This document shows positions 34,687-46,659 of a DNA stretch of 52,194 bases, in pieces (positions within the stretch are counted from its first letter, which is position 1; each line of letters opens with the position of its first letter). The position numbers were made by a program, and so were the translations under genes. The stretch covers positions 848,855 to 901,048 of the forward strand of contig NW_003149765.1 of the NCBI RefSeq assembly GCF_000003605.2. The letters run 5' to 3'. This DNA comes from Saccoglossus kowalevskii (Eukaryota > Hemichordata > Enteropneusta > Harrimaniidae). Below the pieces are notes generated by a model. It was not told where the DNA came from, ran no database searches, and saw only the letters and a program-made list of their open reading frames with translations.

Positions 34687-37600
34687 GATCACGTGATTAT
34701 CAGCGCTATGTCTCAAAGGTTTAAACATTGTGAAATTGCCGCTACTGTTTATAAAATTCCTGTATTATATGTTTATAGGTTCTACCTCAAACATGCAAGT
34801 TAAAAATAAATAATAATACTGGAACGTCGTAAGAAACAAACATGCGTACTGATGTAAATATGGTACCACACCGAGGGCGTCCTGCTGTTATTGTATATTC
34901 ACGCAGTTTCACCCCGTGATCTCTCGGCTATCAAATGAAAAAAACATACGTCGTTACACAGGTGCTGACAGTCTAGAATACATGTATGAAATATCACAGA
35001 TGCCAACAAATCAGTGATCAAATCAATTCTATAGCAATGGTACACAAAACTTGCCACACCCGAAGTCAAACTGTAATGTATAACAGAAGTATTGCGAGTA
35101 TATTTGAACGACACTTAACAAATCAAAACTTTATTAATTTATAAAAGGTTTTGATGCCCGCGAAAAGCAAATCTTAAATAGACGCTGAAGTTATACCACC
35201 GAAAAACATTTGATAAAAGACGCTCCAATCGGCCCGTTATTTAATTACACTGCAGTACAGATTGGAGCTGTAAATAGATTTTCTGTAAGTTGAAAAAAAC
35301 GGAGCTTAAACAATCGGCAACGATTTCCCAGGGCGTACTTCCATGCGACGTTTCAATATAATTAGGACATAGACATAGATATAGGAAATGGACAAAATCA
35401 ATCATAATCTTGGCAATAGAGAAAATAAATGAATCGCACCAGGATACATGAATAATTTGTGAGTTTTCTCTATTTCCATGAAATTTCCAAGTCATTTTTA
35501 AAAAGTAAAATAATTATGATAAATAGCCACGCTGTATCGCATGGTGGGACGTTCAACGTACGAAATACAGGAATGTAATTAGACATCATACTAGAATAAA
35601 TACTTTCTGATAACTTGAAGTTCATAATATATGCGTCTTTCTAGGGTATTTGAGTCAAAAAAGGGAACACAAGCAGAATATGACAAATAAATAATATTAA
35701 ATTAATATACATCTATATCACACACGACATTCTGTCATTATCTGCCTGACCTGTTTCGCACAATACGCTTCATATCACGCTTTACAGTACTCTTGGTTTT
35801 TGATAAAATAACAATAGAAATTGTGAAATATATTTGAGTACATGAAACAAACATATAAACGCATGTAGTGAAAATATGGCATTGTTACTATTTTAGTACC
35901 CGGTGAGTGGCGTTTTGACAATCAGAATCGTATAATCACTTCAATTTGAAACTATTTTTTACTGTTATATATTTTACTAACTATAATATTAAAATAATTA
36001 TATGCGGAAGTCAATCTACAATAAATACATTTTTGAGAATGCAGTCCAATGGCAAGTGCAAAATATTATTTTAAGGTATTTTCGACAAGTTAACTGCCCG
36101 TCCATTTACACAGATGTTCATGCTCACGGTAAGCTGAGAGTATTCATAAATAAAGGGTCTAGATTATGGAATGTATATTAAATACACATACAAAATAAAA
36201 ATAAAAAAAATTGAGGATTACTACCAGTTAAGCATACAATTGCAACATGTCACTTATCATAATAGCTCCAACACAAACAACCACAAGCTTGAATGACCGG
36301 ATTACAAGCTATAACTCCCGTGCTTTAGTAGCGTATATTGGGGTTTAATACACGCAGCCTGTTGATAAATAGTATGTCAGGTCATAATGAATTGGATAGT
36401 GGATGCTAGGTTTAGGTTCAGTTTATATTAAAACTACGGTATAACGTGTGTGATCACGCACGATAAAGATGTCTGCTGAAGAGTCGACGTAACGAGACGT
36501 GGGTAGATGCTAAGGACACAAACAGCTGTCATGAACACGATTGGACCCATGTAGAAAACTAGTATTCATTGTGTTTATAATCTGAAAAAACGCTGTGTTT
36601 GGTCTGGTCGTTGTGGACATTACCCTGGAACGTATTCGTGTCACCCCGGCCAAAGTTAACCCTGTCCATTTGGTAACATGACTATATATATGAATTGCAA
36701 TTATATTTATTAAAACCACCATTTCGCGTAGTTGTCGGGTACACTAGCGTGTTTTTACGGGCGATGTATCATAGCGTAATTTATCGTCATCGCACAGGGT
36801 ATTTATCACGTTCGTGTCACTTACGGTGTACATTCATTGCTCCTACGTCTCCAATTCATTACATTCGGGTAGCATGTGTATCGTTTCTATTGTGTTCACA
36901 TCACTTATTTATTTGTATTGCATGTTGTAATCACCGCACTGGACGTTTTAGATTTTCACTAGGATAAAATATCTGGCGCAAATCTAGTTCTTCCTGGCTG
37001 CTAAGATCGTCCATACCAGAAATGAAAGAAGATAATTTCCGCATCGGAAACAGAAATAAAAAATATACGTTTATATAAATCACCATGGTATGCTCCCTGG
37101 TGTGACGTACAATGGAAATACGTGTATGTGACGCGAGCGAAATGGAAATAGGATATATGGGCGATGCGAATGTGATGGTATATGACAACAGCGGAAGTGG
37201 TTGTATGCTTTATGTCACTACAGATGACTCACCTTGTCCGTGTTACAAGGTTTGTAGCAATCATGAGTTCCTCAGCGGACTTAAACAGATTAGCCGCAAA
37301 ATTAACGCATTCTCCGATGTTCGAATCTCGTGTATATCGATACGAACTTACGTAACTTGGTGTTTTGGGATGTGTTTATTAATAGCGTGGCCGTAGATTA
37401 TTGAGAAGATTGTGAGCATTAAAACAATCGGCACAGATTACTCGTTATACAACCAATTAAATAGTTATTTTCAGTCCAATATATAACATATGCAATCAAA
37501 TCGATACTTACATTATGTAAGTATTATGAAGAATCCCTCGTTGACTAGTATTATATAAGACGAACTCGTTACAATTATATATCACATATAATATTACCAG

Positions 37601-37904
37601 TATACTATTAGCTACTCACTGGCATTGAAACAGTGAATGACAATCAATTAGACATCGGCCATTATTGAAGTATCAAATGAGTGTGATTATCTGGTATCAA
37701 TCATTCTTTGCAGTCATACATTGAATTACGTGAATTATCTGCTAAACTTAGTTGAAAAAATATGTAGTACAAAAATATGCAGCAGTTTATTGAGCGACAA
37801 ACCCAAATCAGTAGATACGGTGTATATACGCCAATAATTATTGAAATTGTTTAATGAAATATATTTTACTATTTGCATGCAGGAATAAGCCCCAAATCAC
37901 CGTG
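34687..37904. other. Intergenic stretch before SULT-D, no firm gene
   Basis: AT-rich. Two frames deserve mention but are not called. On the minus strand at 36940-37090 a hydrophobic start (MVIYINVYFLFLFPM) is followed by an acidic segment. On the plus strand 37112-37396 has a balanced composition. Neither has clear splice partners or known motifs. Confidence 0.4.
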
Positions 37905-40048
37905 TTATTGAAATCGTTTAAAATATTCCTTTTTTTGCGACTGGAAAATACCTAACACCTTTTCATATATTTTTATATCATAATACAGAGCATGATACAC
38001 TTCAGAATCTTGTTGTAACTGACTTTTAAGTTTTTTAACAAGATCGTAATGTGCTAGTTTCTTTTTAATATCAGTTACGCCCATTGTAGCAGATTCGACA
38101 CGAAGTCCTTTGCAAAGATCATAGAAAGGCAAATTGAATGCAGTTTGCAGGAGTTTTAAGGACATGTCGTATTCCTCAGTGATGGCTACAACAGCAAACC
38201 AGTCTTGTAAGTGTTGCAAGATAAAATCCAACAGGATGTCTTTCTCTTCTTTCGTCATTTTGTCATCTAAAAGAAGCTTATGCACATACCAGCAAGGCAC
38301 GTGTTCTTTTTTATTTCCTTGGTAACCATTTTTTTTCAAAATGGGTAATATTTTAGATTTTAATGTTGACTGTGAACAAATCTGTGCTCCGTTGAACATC
38401 AACTGCCTGAAGAAATAGCTTCCCTGATGCAATGCCCACTGAGAGACGTTCAATACCCGTGCATCGCTGGCAGTGCAAAGTGGGTCGCCCAGGTGTGTTT
38501 TACAGAACTCGTGACTGGAGACAATTCTTTCATATGGATCACGCAATAAAGTAAAATATGAACAACGTGGCTCGTTGAAATCATCGCAAATTCCGAACGT
38601 GTTCTCACTGACATAAAATTTATTTTGAGAAGGATTTCGTTTTACACTCTGGATAAGTTCACTTACTTTTCCCGACCAGATTCCCTTGTATCTCGGCAGA
38701 TTACGTTTCCTTGAAATAATATCTATGCACATTTTTAATGTAGATCCTCCCGACTTTTGATTGTGTACGAAAACCAAAATATTCTTAGCAGGAGTTTGTT
38801 TCGGGTTTGGATGTAAATAAAAGTTCGGGGTAAACATCTTTCGTTTCATCCAACTGTATCTTGAAAGGATTTTCTCCAAATTATTGGTGTCTGGTGTCCC
38901 AGTTGATACGTCGGAACGCGTGTTTGACACGTTATGTGTTGATTTCTGACTATTTATAGCATAACGGGGATTTGTGTGGTTTGTTGGTTTCTCCGCATAA
39001 TTACTTACATTTCTGTCTTCATTTTTGGATGCAAATAACACAGACGACAGATGTGCCAGGTTTTCTTTAATAGAGACAGGATATTCCACGTGTCTTAAAA
39101 AATAAGACGAATATATGTTTGAATAGGTACATAATAATAATACATTTTCAGCAAAACATGATTTTCCCAATAAAATATTTCCAAAACCTGTGCGATATAA
39201 AAATAAGCAAGAAATCCAAGAACACAACATACAAACACATAACAGACTTAAAAGTGTAACACAATATTAGTGAGAAGAAAGGTATTTAGAGAAAGATATT
39301 TATATGTTGTGATATTATAAGAGGATGAAAAAGAGCACACTTAGTCTACTGTAAATATGTGTATATTCAATTGAATTAGCGTTCACCAATCGAATGACCC
39401 AATGTAATATTCATCAGCATTGTGGGTTACCGTGTATGCACTCTGATTTCGAAATAACAATGTTTATTGCGAGGCTACGAGAGTATTGCATGTGGCCTGT
39501 TTGCTCTGAGAGCCAAACAATATGGTTCGTGTATGTTCCATCACAACAGCTGGTGTATATTTTCTACATAAAAAATAGCTTGTTCATGCCACATAAATCC
39601 AGCTCATTTATTTTGCAAAAGTTACCAAGTTTCGTAATTAATTTTATCTAAGCTATTACAAATATATTTTACATATAATCCACTAAGCACACAGTGTTAT
39701 TACGCAGTTTCTTAATTCATCCAAATATATCATGTTGTTTTCATAACTGAAATCAAGAGGGGGCAACGCAATGAAGTCTCTGTGCGATGAAATAAAAAAA
39801 TAATTGAATGGGTCTTTACAAATAGATACGATTCTGAAGTTACAAATGTGTGTGAGTGAATGAGTGGGTGGATATGATGGTTGAATCTACGGAAGAATAA
39901 TTTCATGAATATAGTACAGGTATGAGCCTTATACTTACCCTTTCCTCCAAAACGGAAGCCGGTGTGGATAGTACAGGAGAGTCAAAGTCAATACTAGCGA
40001 CATTAATACAAACAAGTAGGCTACTCTCATAGGATTCATGGCAATCAT
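37905..40048 (-). CDS. SULT-D: Golgi type II sulfotransferase-like protein, two exons
   Basis: Exon 1 is complement(39939-40048) with a second in-frame ATG at 40039. From the latter it has 33 codons plus 2 nt, exactly the length of the SULT-E anchor exon. The anchor is VAYLFVLMSLVLTLTLLYY. The donor is AAAGG|GTAAGT. Exon 2 is complement(37905-39093) after TCTTATTTTTTAAG. The split Gly codon (GG|A) keeps frame and gives about 429-432 residues. The stem (about 35-105) is rich in Asn, Ser and Thr with several sequons. The PAPS loop HNQKSGGSTLK lies near 147-157, LRDPYERIVSS near 220-230, then WALHQGSYFFRQL and PCWYVHK. From the FYVSENTFG block almost to the C-terminus it is nearly identical to SULT-E, with 192 nt fully identical. 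Likely role: Golgi PAPS-dependent sulfate transfer, substrate unknown. Confidence 0.87.
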
Positions 40049-43000
40049 TATTGAGGCAAAGACTTGTTACGTTGGTGGAACAAATGAGCGATTACGTGAT
40101 TCATGCATACACTGCCCGGAAGCCGGATATGATACAATGATATAATCTGCACCGGTGTGTACTCTATATGGCACAGAATGCACACTCGTGTATGGCTTGT
40201 AATTTCACAAACCGGTAGACTGATTGGCGATCTACTTCGCTCAAAAAAAAAATCATGTTGCCATGATAGAAGAGAATTTGTTTCCCAAATTTGTCCATTT
40301 AACTGGAGTGAACGTCCGACCAGCCTATAAAGTTTTCCAGACTTCCATAGAGGTTTTTAACACAGCCGTTTTAACCAATGAATTCGAGTGCAAATTGCAA
40401 TTTAGACTAGCACTGAATGCGCATCTTGCGCGTTTTAATCCAGTAAAATCACTCACATCAACTAACAAACTTTAGGCAATCACTCAAGTTTTGGCTGTTG
40501 CCATGGCACTAGTCTAAGTGAAGATGTGACCTGCCATGTTTCGGTCCAGCCAAATAATCACGAAAAAGTTAATACATGGAAACGACACAGTGCACACGGA
40601 CAATATTAAGCAAAATAATTAAAAAAGATGATGTAGGTGTAACCTAAACAGAATAAATCAAATTCAATATTTAAATATACCGTTGTCTCGGATGAAAAAC
40701 CACCTGTGAGTGTTTCGTCGTTTGCTGTGTGTAAGTGTCGAAACACGTATGGGTAAAATGTTATTTTCACGTGATTGACACGTGATTTTATTATCTTTCT
40801 TCTTCGATAGACAAGTATTTTCATAAAATAAAACGACAATAATGATTACAGTTTTAATAATAAAACATATTTTAATCATGTTACTTTCCATGTAGCAATT
40901 GTATAACAATGCCACTAACACTCCGCCGACTTATTCTTCAAGTCTTCGTTTTACTCTGTACTTCTGTGCGATAAAAATTCTCCGGCAGCATGTGTTTAGA
41001 ATGGAGATGAATCTACCTTCCTTTCGTTCTAAAAATATCGAGAGGACAAATCATCTTCTTTCTCCATGCTTTGGGATATTTATCGCAGTGATCGAATTGC
41101 AATCACAGAATTCCAAAAAATCTGTTTGCAGCAGCATGGCAATCATGGGGACGATCGATAGTCAACACAGCCAATCAGTTGGTGACTCAATTACAATGTA
41201 CATGCATAATTTGACATATTCCAAACCATGTCACAATCATAAATGGATGCATCTGTAGGTAGAAAGCATTATGATTTTTTAACCGTGTTTGAACTGAACC
41301 TCAGAATAAATAAAGCAGTCGGCCACCCCAGTTATCAATGTATATTATGATTTCAAAAACCATGCAACTATTCAGAGTAACTGTTGTAAAAATGACAACA
41401 TACCCAAACACATACCAGAAATTTTATATATGGAGAGGAAAAAAAAAAAGTGGTGACATTGTGATTCAATATGATAGTAGCGATGGTGGCAATGCCCACT
41501 GCTGTGGTCCTCGTGACGGTCATGGCTGTGACGACAGCAACGGTATTGATAACATCCATGGTGTAGCCGCAGTGTAACATTTACCTATTATATTTCCAGA
41601 CTAATTTGGATTAAATGCGTGTAGTTGTTTGCTGAAATTGTGAGCATTACCCAAATAGCGATATTCCCCACTGTGTAATTTTACCATGATAATGAGGCCC
41701 AATTTTACATGATTGTTTCCCCGCTACCATGAACTTACTAATATTACCAGTATGAATTTTATTAATAAAACATTGCTTTCTTCATATATATCTTGTCTAC
41801 ATTTGCTTCACACCCCTTGTCAATCTGATTAAAATAAGATTCTAGTTAAATAATACAAAATAAGATGTATGTAATAATAATAATAATTACAAAATAAAAA
41901 AATACATATAGTAAAAATAAAATATATAAAACAAAATTCAATTCAATTCACGCCGTACAATACATCAGATTTTAATCCGATTAGTCCCTTGGCACAGAGT
42001 TGTATAGGTTGTTTTTTGCTCGGTTGAGGGAATTCATTCTGGACACACAGTATGGTTGCATTGACAATATACGCCATTTATTGTGAAGGTTTCATTTGGT
42101 AGATACAATACAATATTTTGTCATAAGTTGGTTGCTACGTGACAGCCCCGCGGCTACGCTTGGAGATGCATGCCGTTGGACAACAGCGACTAACCAAGAC
42201 GACTGACCGACAACGACGACCTTGAACGAGATCGCTCGAGTTCTTTTCAGCGGGAGGAGACCGTGGGTCACGTGGCAGTCGTAGTGCACTTAAATTGGCC
42301 AAGTAGTCCCGCTTATATGCAAATATAATTGTAATTGACATATTGTAGGCAGTTGTATTGAGCGCCCGTTATTCTCATCGTCGCAAACCACGCCCTCTTT
42401 CGGCAACCGATGGTTGCCTTATTTTTTTGAGTGGGCGGAAAAAATACTCTGGCGGGCGAGAATGGTTATTCTATACCAAAACACTAAAGCATCAAGACAA
42501 TTGACTGCTCAATGACGCTTGGTAAACTTTTTTTTTCAAATAAACGAGAATGACTGACTTTGGTGGTATTCAGGCCTTGCAGCACTAAGCAGGACACCAA
42601 CGTACGATGATACATTGTCCACTTCCGCCATTGCAGGATTGCTTTAAAAACGTACTCCAATGTCATAGTGCTTGAATACTAAAGCGTTGAGACGCATTGA
42701 CCAAAAGCTTTGATGCCATCTTCATTCCGAAACATAGCTTCTGCAATATCCTACCACTTACATAGTATTGTCGGAAAATCTGTGTAGCTGTTGTATTATT
42801 TCAAACGCTGCCGCCATCAAACAGACTCTTACCACATATTGTTTATGGCTGGTATTCGTAGATGGATTACGTATTAGTTGTTCACTTCAGCTTTATAAAC
42901 AACACATGTTAATTATCTCTGTATTACTGAGAAGTAAACCAGTTCATCTTTAGGTTTGAAACAGTCAACATCGCCCCGTTTTACTCTCTCGCACACACAT

Positions 43001-43489
43001 ACGTCTGTTAATCCCACAAGTATACAGCACATTTTAAGAACTTTTCAGCTGGGAAACTAACCTATGACTGATCTCCAGAGCGCTACACAGGAAAGCTAGG
43101 CTCGGACCCCAGGTAATGTGAGCACCCTATACATCAAGTTCGCGGAACTCGCGTAACAATGATGGGCAACAGCTCGGACTAATTTGGTACACGCGAAAAT
43201 TGAATCTCATAATTCTAAATAATTCTGGACAGTTTGTATATAATTTGGAGTCATTTTTCATGTTTAATTTATATTTTCATTGCTTGCGCATCTTTTGCGA
43301 TCGAATTGTCATCATTTTGACGCACAGTGACGTTAACTTCGGGGGTATTAAAATCAGTTGTCCTGACAGTCTGTCACAGTCTGTGGTCTGCGTATTGCTA
43401 ATGAGAGAGCAGGGCTTTAATACCTCTCAAAATAATTACGAGAAACATGCACATAAAGATACAATGAATAAATTCACTAAAATAGGGGG
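40049..43489. other. Region between the divergent SULT-D and SULT-E genes, left part
   Basis: It should contain the SULT-D promoter at its left edge. It holds a diverged copy of the X-box repeat module (about 40497-40552), an A-rich repeat tail (41850-41990) similar to 34150-34300, and an imperfect inverted pair around 42361-42470 (CGCCCGTTATTCTC against GGCGGGCGAGAATGG). Short frames only; no gene is recognised. Confidence 0.45.
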
Positions 43490-44005
43490 TTGCCTAGGAA
43501 AGTGTGCATTGGTGATAACTCACAGTACCAGGATGTAGAGATGGATGACAGTCAATGGGCTTCTGCAACACAACGACGAAGACATACAGGTGTCTTGCTT
43601 GCAGAGGAATGCTGTTATTCTGGATGGGCACCGCTGAAAGCAGGAGATCGCAGAGCAGTTCATACAAGCTGTAGCACTTGTCTCACAATTTCGCAACAGA
43701 AACACACAGGGTAGAAATGATGGATCCAACTGTCCAATTTATAGATATAATTGGCCCGTATTCAGGGACACCGCCTGGGTTTCCACATGAACCAATCAGA
43801 ATGTGGTCTTACCAGCAGCTGGGTGTTTACAACTTTGGAAGGACAATTGAAATCTACCAGGTGTGCTTGTTATTTACATAACAAAGGATGTTTACCATCT
43901 ACTGAGTTTCCTACGTGAGACAGCTGCTAGTAAGACCAAATTCTGATTGGCTCATGTGCCCTCTCATAAGCAATAAACAGGCCTTACACTGTGATAGTGT
44001 GCATA
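43490..44005. repeat. Dispersed repeat family 3, copy 2
   Basis: It shares blocks with 10690-11345: GTGTGCATTGGTGATAACTC, CTTGCTTGCAG(A/G)...GCTGTTATTCTGGA, GGAAGGACAATTGAAATCTA and the terminal CAGGCCTTACACTGTG (about 43978-43993). The frames here (43490-43714) are interrupted. It is probably the remains of a transposable element of unknown class. Confidence 0.5.
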
Positions 44006-45680
44006 GCAGATCCGTCACCGATTGAAATTGTATTAGTGCATCAAAACTGTTCGGTGAAGTTGCGAGGTATGACGATTTAATATTGATATTGAAAGTGTGG
44101 TTATTTACTAGCTAGCTTATCGCTCTGTGACTCGTTGGGAGTGCCTGTCCAGGATGTCGCGGCATCTTGCACCGTTCATTTGATTTTATCACATCATCAT
44201 GTTGACACAGCCCTACGGTTAGGGTCGCCACATGAGGGAGAAAATATTTTGGACCCCAGAAAGCCTGGCTGCCCTCAAGTTGATGGAGCAACATAAGATC
44301 ACAGATTGACCCATCAACTCAGGCCATATCATTGGTCATAGACGCCTTGAAATGAGGAGTGTTCCCCTTGGAAAGCACAGCTAGATAGGCACTAGATTGC
44401 TTTCTAGACGAGGTACAGAATAAAAATGTACTGGCATATATTACAAACATGGGAGGACAAAATCACCCATGCTTAGGCAGCTGATGGAAGAGACAGAGTG
44501 GGCAATAGAGGTAAAGCCCATCACCTGGTAGGGGTTAGACTTGCATACTTGCAAACAAATGTGAGACTACCATCCGATTTTATGAGTGTGGATATAGACA
44601 GTTCTGTGTTTGTTGTTGGAAGAGAATATTTTTGACGATTCATTTCAAATCTCATCCTCACTACAATCATAGGATATATGGCTAGCCTGGGGCCAGTAGT
44701 CTGTGATTACACCGGTATTGACCTAGGAACCAATCCAGAGATAGATATTTTTTTTTTCATTTTTATTCACAACAGCAACCAACCAAGCACTGTCATAAAG
44801 AGCCACCAGATTCAGATTCAACAGTCTGGTCTTACTTGTTCATATGAGCCGCAAAAATCAGCACTACTAAACATTTGGTGCTCAATACATTGCTCGTTTT
44901 GGCTTTGGTTAGAGGCGAAGCAGCCCTCCTGTTTTCTGATTGTTATTCTTTTATCTACATACGTTTCGATCACACTGCATCTCATGCACGGATTTTGGAG
45001 AGACTACTATTCCAGTTCAAGCAAGCAAGTGTATTTACTGTCATGTTTGTCAGAGTTAGCTAGTTGGTCTCCTTACAGTGGCGAGGCACATTTGCTGATT
45101 TCGTGTTCTATGTTTATATGTTCTTGTATGTGCCTGTTTGAATAGTAAATTCATTAGCAGCGCCCATTCCCTCGAACTAAATAATACATGCTGCTATTCT
45201 GGTGCCAATACTATAATATCAAATATTAACAGCTTCCTCGGACTAAATAATATATGCTATTATTTTGTACCAATTCTATATTGAATATTAACATTTCCCG
45301 TATATAGCATACCATAATGTTTGTCCTTGAATTCAGTATGCATATTAATTTCATATAACATTTAATACATTGCATTGCTGTGTTAAGAACGACCGGATGT
45401 TTCCTGCAATCCCCGAGGACCCTTGCAATAGACGTCTTTGCCGGAACACCAAGGAATAAACTATAGGCATATAGAGAACTTTTGGTAGCCCCGTACTTCC
45501 GCCCCAAACGTCAATATTGAAAGAACCACTGTGTCAAATACTTTAAAATATACATTATATGGTATCTTCTCAAAGGGGGTGTAAATTGGAAGATATTTAA
45601 TATATTTAATCTTTATCCTAATGTTAAATCATGTGTAAGAATTTTCAACAGCCATACAGCATATTACCAGTGCACCATTA
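44006..45680. other. Intergenic stretch, possible transposon debris
   Basis: The plus strand carries a series of broken frames from 44100 to 45145 with a less AT-biased composition than the surroundings, e.g. 44678-45145. The text is interrupted by stops and homopolymers. I do not recognise a domain. Decayed mobile-element coding sequence is a reasonable guess, not a call. Confidence 0.3.
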
Positions 45681-45689
45681 GTTCATAGT

Positions 45690-46225
45690 TGCATGCAGAT
45701 CCCACTTTTATTTTAATTGTAATAAATGAGTTCAAGGCTACTAGCCAACAAGGCGTTCAATTAGCCCCAGATATAATTGAATTATTTGTCTTTTATTTGC
45801 TGACGATGTTACACTATTATCAGATTCAATCATTGACCCTCGAACACAACTCAATAAAGTTAGAACTGTATTTATTTTCGATCGTTAGAAAATGCGAGTA
45901 AATTTAGACAAAACAGAAATTATTGTTTTTAAAGGTGGTGGAAATATACGTAAGAGCGCGGAATAGTGTTATCGAGGACAGGAAATTGAATCGGTGGCAT
46001 ATTATAAATACGTAGGTATAGAGTTTCATGAAGACTTGAGCGGACAATGACTACAAAGCCGTTGACACTGGAAAGGTTTGCTCAACTACTGTAGATCAAC
46101 AAAACTGTTGGAGCCATTGTCCTATGTTTGTTTTAATGATATTAAAAACGAGTGCATAGCAAACTAATACAGAAGCAAATGGTCGTTAAGTAATTTTGTG
46201 ACCCAGAAAGAGCGAAATAGCATAT
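45690..46225 (+). pseudogene. Broken LINE reverse-transcriptase fragment
   Basis: Pieces of a non-LTR retrotransposon reverse transcriptase appear in order on the plus strand but in different frames. A GVQLAPDIIELF segment ends near 45790, the catalytic FADD box lies at about 45796-45807, then NLDKTEIIVFKGGG from about 45901, followed by a YYKYVGIEF segment near 45995-46025. This order (substrate strand, FADD, thumb-side NLxKTxxxVF, YKYLGI) is typical of LINE polymerases. At least two frame changes and several stops show that the copy is dead. It is short and lacks ends. Confidence 0.75.
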
Positions 46226-46659
46226 CCCCTTTGCGTACTCTAAAATAGCTTTACATGCCTGTTCCCCCATACCCCTTCCACCCAGGTAGAAGACAATGCC
46301 TAGTCTCTAATGACACTGCGTCTGCAAAATACGTGTTCTGGGAATTGTTTTTGAACGAGTGAAAACATAAATATTCCCGGTTTTAGGAAGAAACAGGCCG
46401 ACTTATGGGAGTATAAACGATCGGCCATGGTCAGGCTTTCGGGTAGTGGCAGTAAACCAACTGTTGTAACTTATGCGTGACACGATATTGTGTTCTTCGC
46501 ATTATCTAAATAATGGATCACATGACGAATATTTATTATAATATAAAACACGTTGGTGCAGATTTAGTTGTTTGTAATGTGCACGGCTGACATTGCCTTT
46601 CCATATGGCAGTGATGTGTGCTCGTACAATCTGCCATTAAAGCAGGTCTCACCTCCGCT

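Noticed and set aside
38134-38325. 63-codon frame identical to one at 49380-49571
   Set aside because: Both are antisense shadows of the SULT-D and SULT-E catalytic exons. Their identity is used only as evidence for gene conversion.
44678-45145. 155-codon frame
   Set aside because: Interrupted context, homopolymer-derived hydrophobic runs and no recognisable domain. At most transposon debris.
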